From contig JAPEVF010001315.1 in assembly GCA_029747585.1 (NCBI GenBank), positions 1 through 11,146 on the forward strand: a stretch of DNA of 11,146 nt. Direction: 5' to 3'. The translations under genes were made by a program, and so were the position numbers. The DNA is from Pleurotus djamor (taxonomy: Eukaryota; Basidiomycota; Agaricomycetes; Agaricales; Pleurotaceae). The notes below the pieces were generated by a model. That model searched no databases. It had not been told where the DNA came from and was given only the letters and a program-made list of their open reading frames with translations. Below are positions 7,718-11,146 of the stretch, piece by piece. Every line of letters begins with the position of its first letter. The stretch's first letter is position 1.

Positions 7718-8643
7718 CTACGTTCCTTTCCCATTTTTCCCTGTCACGCCGCTTCTGTCTCGGCGTCCTCTCCCCCTGAAGAGAAAGGATTGTCAGAATC
7801 ACGCAAAAGGCCAAAGGTTGCTTCACTCACCTTCCACGACCTCTTCCATACGGGCTGTAACCTCGATAACCGCCCCTGTGTCCACCTCTATACCCACCTC
7901 GACCGCCACCACGACCTCGGTTGAATCCAGGAATATTCGTTCGCTTTGGCGTTACCTGAAACATTGTTCAGCTTTGTATTGACAAAGAAGACGGAACGGT
8001 ATACCTTGATCAATCTTCCTCGGAAGAGAGAATTGTCCATGGCGACGGCAGCATCAATGTGTTCAGGTTCTGCAAATTCAACGTACGCGTACCTATGTGG
8101 GAAACGCGAAACAAATTCAGTGTTTCGACTCGGCACTTCCGGCGCCATTCGACTCACCCTTTAGGATGTCCAGTGAACTTATCACAAAGGATGGTCACTC
8201 GGTTTATCGTCCCGCAAGCTTGGAAGTGAACCTGAATTTCTTCGGGGGTTGCACTGTAGTCCACCTGGTCCACATATGTCAACAGGCGTGTAAGTAATTG
8301 GTTATTGGGCGCGAGGAAGAAGCGACACACGTTGCCAACATAAACACTACGCCCGTCAGCCGCAGCCTTGTCCTCCTCGGTGTCCATTGCCGAGCCACCG
8401 TCCTCCCCATCCATACTACTCGCTTGTTCAGCGGCTGCTTGAAGCTCCCTGAGCTTCTTGGCTTCTCTTTCCATCTCTTCAACCCGCTGTTTCATAAGGA
8501 GGATTTCCTGCGAGAATGAAATAGTACAAAAGGCAGAAGCTCGTGGCATGAGAAATCACCTTAGATTCAGCTTCTTCTCCATCATCTATGATAGGATCGG
8601 GGACAGCACTTGAGGCCAGCTGAGGAGTGTCGACGTCGGCCAT
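7718..8643 (-). CDS. pab2: Nuclear poly(A)-binding protein, Pab2/PABPN1 family
   Basis: Exons on the minus strand: 8643-8560, 8507-8331, 8264-8158, 8092-8005, 7955-7831, 7775-7718, giving 212 aa. The ATG has A at -3 and G at +4. The order of parts matches the family. Residues 1-28 are acidic; residues 29-50 form a coiled coil ([19 protein letters not shown]); an acidic linker follows. A single RRM spans about 82-157, with RNP2-like SVYVGN (82-87) and RNP1-like KGYAYVEF (122-129). From about 166 the protein is Arg/Gly-rich ([13 protein letters not shown]). Family members bind nascent poly(A) tails in the nucleus, influence tail length and link to RNA decay; the RGG tail is usually arginine-methylated. 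All introns are short (49-66 bp). The last (7776-7830) has a GTGAGT donor, a CTGAC branch-like site and CTTCAG. If it is retained, a TGA at 7827-7829 ends the protein at GRGRGR, 194 aa. I prefer splicing because RG repeats continue directly across the junction. Confidence 0.93.
7776..7830 (-). other. Terminal intron of pab2 whose donor overlaps a stop codon
   Basis: On the minus strand, GGAAG|GTGAGT puts the in-frame TGA (7827-7829) inside the donor. Splicing to CTTCAG|GGGGAG replaces two frame-terminal bases and adds a tail of 18 further residues after Arg, beginning GRGRRDRSG. Retention gives a slightly shorter but intact protein. The intron is 55 bp, in the range of the other introns of the gene. 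Confidence 0.6.
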
Positions 8644-8714
8644 GGTAACTTGGTTGCTCGCCTGACTCTGACGCGAAGTGAAAAGTTGCCTGTACCGTGG
8701 GAAAGCAGGTCCCG

Positions 8715-8729
8715 TGACTCATGATGTCA
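8715..8729. promoter_or_regulatory. bZIP-type site pair TGACTCA + TGATGTCA
   Basis: TGACTCA (8715-8721) is the AP-1/Gcn4 consensus, and TGATGTCA (8722-8729) follows with no gap and is one mismatch from the ATF/CRE site TGACGTCA. They lie 72-86 bp upstream of the pab2 ATG, where a promoter or 5' leader is expected. Binding is inference. Confidence 0.35.
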
Positions 8730-9046
8730 TTTGACACCCCTAAAAGAACCCTAAACCGCAACGGCGCTGCCCTCATCATCGATCGATGCAGGATTCCAGC
8801 GTAGGTCCAGAAAATCAACAGGGAGAAAAATTATATTGGATGCATGATGAGCCAAGCCTGTTACGCCTGTTACGCCTTCTCATATGACCACCCGCGTGCT
8901 CTGACCGAAAACCAGGGCGGCCTTTCTAGAATTTGGGTAGTCTCTTTCTTATAGAAGGCCAGCGCTTCAAAAGGATTCCCAAAATAAAGATAGACGACAT
9001 CGCCTTTCTCCCCAGTACGCGTCGAGTAAACCGCCAAAAAATAGGC

Positions 9047-9057
9047 TATATTTAAAA
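9047..9057 (+). promoter_or_regulatory. TATA-like element
   Basis: TATATTTAAAA stands in mixed-composition DNA about 310 bp upstream of the transcription-factor ATG. A long leader would be needed if this is the core promoter. No transcription start can be read from sequence. Confidence 0.25.
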
Positions 9058-9369
9058 ACTCCGGTAGTGGCGGGACACCTCGCTTACATAATCTGGGCAG
9101 TATTGTCGTTCGGAGTTTGGTGACCTCTCTGAGCTAGCCACCAAGCTGCCACCGGCCAACTTTCAAACCACATTGTCCTCATCTCCACAAACAAGCCACA
9201 GTGACAGGCGCTCTCAGACAGACATTGCCATTGTCGCTAGCTACGCCCAGTAAGTGGGAATCACGGGCCGAACCGAGCCCCCTTGCGCTGATTCGCACGA
9301 TATTTGCTGACAGTCCCTTATTTACTCTTCATCTCCATATAAGATACTCTTGTCTCGCAATTCGGTCAG

Positions 9370-11146
9370 ATGGCCAAGGGCGACGATTTCTCCTCCATGA
9401 CCCACCACTCAAAGAAGAAGCGCACCGACGAAGAACAGCCCATATCCCCCGACATCGGCCAAAAGCCAATACAGCTACAACGTAGGAGGGTTTGGAGAGC
9501 TTGTGAAAGCTGTCGGTATGTCTTTCTTACTCGTGGTCGACGGCGACCAATTCTAACACCATCACCACAGCCGCAAGAAAATCAAGTGCGATGGATGCGA
9601 GCCCACTTGCTCTCAATGCGCATCGACAAATTCGCAATGTACATGGTTACAAACTAAAGATAGAGCTGCGCTGAGCCGCCAGTGAGTTAAGCCAATATCT
9701 AGGATATTTTGCTCTGGCTGATTGGCAGTGATTTAGCTATGTTCAAGAGCTTGAAGCTCGTCTACTTCACATGGAATCCATATTTACTCAAATCGCACCC
9801 GTCCTTGAGCAGATTGGTCCCGCCAACAACGGTGCCAATGGTACCAATGGTTCAGGAGCATCTGGTAGTTCAACTGGCCCAGGAACGGCGAGCTCAGAAA
9901 GTGGCAATCCCAAGGCCCTCGCCATCAATCTGCGCAACTTTATGAGTAAAGACCGCAAGCGATCAGGTTCCTCCGAACCTGGAACCCCTGTTAAAGCTGA
10001 AGACGATGTTAGCGAGTCATTTGGTCAATTAGCGTTGGACGAGTATGGTCACATGCGATGGATTGGAGGATCGTCCACCATGTCGCTCATCCAGTCCTTC
10101 CGAGCTCTCACATCTTCCCCGCTTCACCGAGTTTCCCCTATGGAAGAGGATCCTCGTGCCCCGGGCCCCAGCGTAAACAAGCTCTATTTCCCAGCGCAAG
10201 TCTTCTTTGGCAAGGTTCGCGCTCTCCCTGGACCCGAAGAAGTTGAATATCCCGAACCAGATTTAGCTGATAAGCTGGTGTGTCATATTGTGGTTTGCTC
10301 GAAATGACTACTGACACCCGTCGTAGATTGAGGCCTACTTTTCTCGATTCCATTTCTTGATGCCAGTCCTCGATAAACCATCCTTCCTGCGACAATATCA
10401 AAAGCTCATGGAAAACAAACACGATGCAGCACATGTCCGTTCTGAAGCCGCCTTCGTTGCCCTTGTTTTCGCCGTATATGCCTGTGCGGCTCATCTTGTC
10501 CAAGATAGCCGCTTGACAGCCGGACGAAGTCTTGATGAGGGTGGCATGGGTATGGTCTACTATGAAAGGTATATTTCATCTTCGTTCTCTCTCTGCCAAG
10601 CTGACTTGCCTGTGTGAAGAGCGTTGATCTTGCAGTACATTAGTCATGCACATACCCAAGTGGCACATGTCCAATGTTTCTTGCTCATGTCATCGTTCCT
10701 CTGCTCAGTGAATTGTCTTCCCCAAGCATGGATTCTGGTGGGGCAAGCCGTTCGAACCGGTCAAGACTTGGGGTTGCACGTAAGCACTCTTACCATATTT
10801 TCGTGTCAATCTAGTTATTTACACTCACGGCCTTTAGCGTTCGCCGCGCCGGCTTGTTATTACCCCAATCGAGAAGGAAACCCGCAGACGCATCTGGTGG
10901 GGTGTTTATACTCTTGACCGTATGCTCGCTCTTGCCTTGGGACGTCCTTTGGGCGTCAACGACTCGGACTGCGATGTCGAAATGCCGATTACTGTCGACG
11001 ACGACCATCTTCCGGAATATTTCAACGGTACTCCGATGACACAAAGACAACCAACGCTGATGGCTGGGTTTACATATCTAATAACTCTCTATGAAATCGG
11101 CGGTCGCGTGCTGCGCGAGGTATATGCGCTCGAAAATTGCAAGGAA
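9370..11146 (+). CDS. Zn2Cys6 transcription factor with fungal-trans domain (3' end outside window)
   Basis: Predicted exons are 9370-9515, 9571-9681, 9737-10277, 10327-10568, 10620-10779 and 10838-11146 (open to the edge), giving 503 aa so far with all phases consistent. The first intron splits the zinc cluster at Arg49. The Zn2Cys6 motif is C45-x2-C48-x6-C55-x6-C62-x2-C65-x6-C72, with the basic RRKKIK. A dimerisation-type coiled coil follows ([14 protein letters not shown]), then a Gly/Asn/Ser linker with [10 protein letters not shown] and a Ser/Pro-rich segment. From about residue 267 ([20 protein letters not shown]) the fungal-specific transcription-factor domain begins, including [22 protein letters not shown] (417-438, the family signature) and the DVEMP-like stretch that usually follows it. 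Such proteins bind CGG-containing sites in the nucleus and often control nutrient or secondary metabolism; targets are not deducible here. C58 is an additional cysteine inside the third loop. The C-terminal activation region is not visible. Confidence 0.93.

Larger units (their letters stand above)
8644..9369. promoter_or_regulatory. Divergent intergenic region between pab2 and the Zn2Cys6 gene
   Basis: These 726 bp separate the pab2 start (minus) from the transcription-factor start (plus) and must hold both promoters. No open frame with family features is present. Visible elements are a bZIP-like pair at 8715-8729, a direct repeat of GCCTGTTAC (8856-8864, 8865-8873), and an AT-rich TATA-like word TATATTTAAAA at 9047-9057, about 310 bp before the ATG at 9370. 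A 5' UTR intron for the transcription factor cannot be excluded. Confidence 0.6.

Noticed and set aside
8582..8818. Minus-strand open frame upstream of pab2
   Set aside because: It is in another frame over pab2 exon 1 and its promoter region, without motifs.
1..11146. CRISPR array, rRNA, virus-derived genes or toxin genes
   Set aside because: No regularly spaced repeats, no rRNA-like sequence and no motifs of viral or toxin proteins were seen; the window is eukaryotic nuclear DNA.

Overview
The window looks like nuclear DNA of a basidiomycete fungus, most likely an agaricomycete. The evidence is dense short introns (47-87 bp, with GT..AG borders that preserve frame), a Plavaka-type transposase of a kind expanded in mushroom-forming fungi, a Zn2Cys6/fungal-trans regulator and a fungal-size nuclear poly(A)-binding protein. 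Species cannot be fixed from the sequence alone. Scattered N calls at 5379 and 7584-7621 show a draft-quality assembly.

Layout. Positions 302-3854 (+) hold a complete 13-exon Plavaka-type DNA transposase, about 957 aa, with no stop or frameshift when the predicted introns are removed. Positions 3855-5461 hold no convincing gene. This stretch is repeat-rich: several hairpins, a cluster of CGGGATTCG words in both orientations, a 26-bp tandem duplication and GA-rich DNA. Positions 5462-7239 (+) encode an unrecognised 523-aa protein with an N-terminal coiled coil and an RG-rich tail. Positions 7240-7717 hold a pyrimidine-rich downstream region, a tRNA/SINE-like unit with RNA polymerase III A and B boxes, an A tract and a block of ambiguous bases.

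Positions 7718-8643 (-) encode a nuclear poly(A)-binding protein of the Pab2/PABPN1 family (acidic region, coiled coil, one RRM, RGG tail). Its last intron begins on a stop codon, so two C-termini are possible. A 726-bp divergent intergenic region follows, and from 9370 (+) a Zn2Cys6 transcription factor runs off the right edge of the window.

The left part, to about 5.4 kb, is mobile or repeat-derived. The right part holds ordinary host genes: pab2 acts in nuclear mRNA 3'-end metabolism, and the Zn2Cys6 protein is a DNA-binding regulator with unknown targets. Nothing suggests that the four genes form one pathway. All gene models were built by hand from splice signals, frame continuity and family motifs; no database search or RNA data were used.
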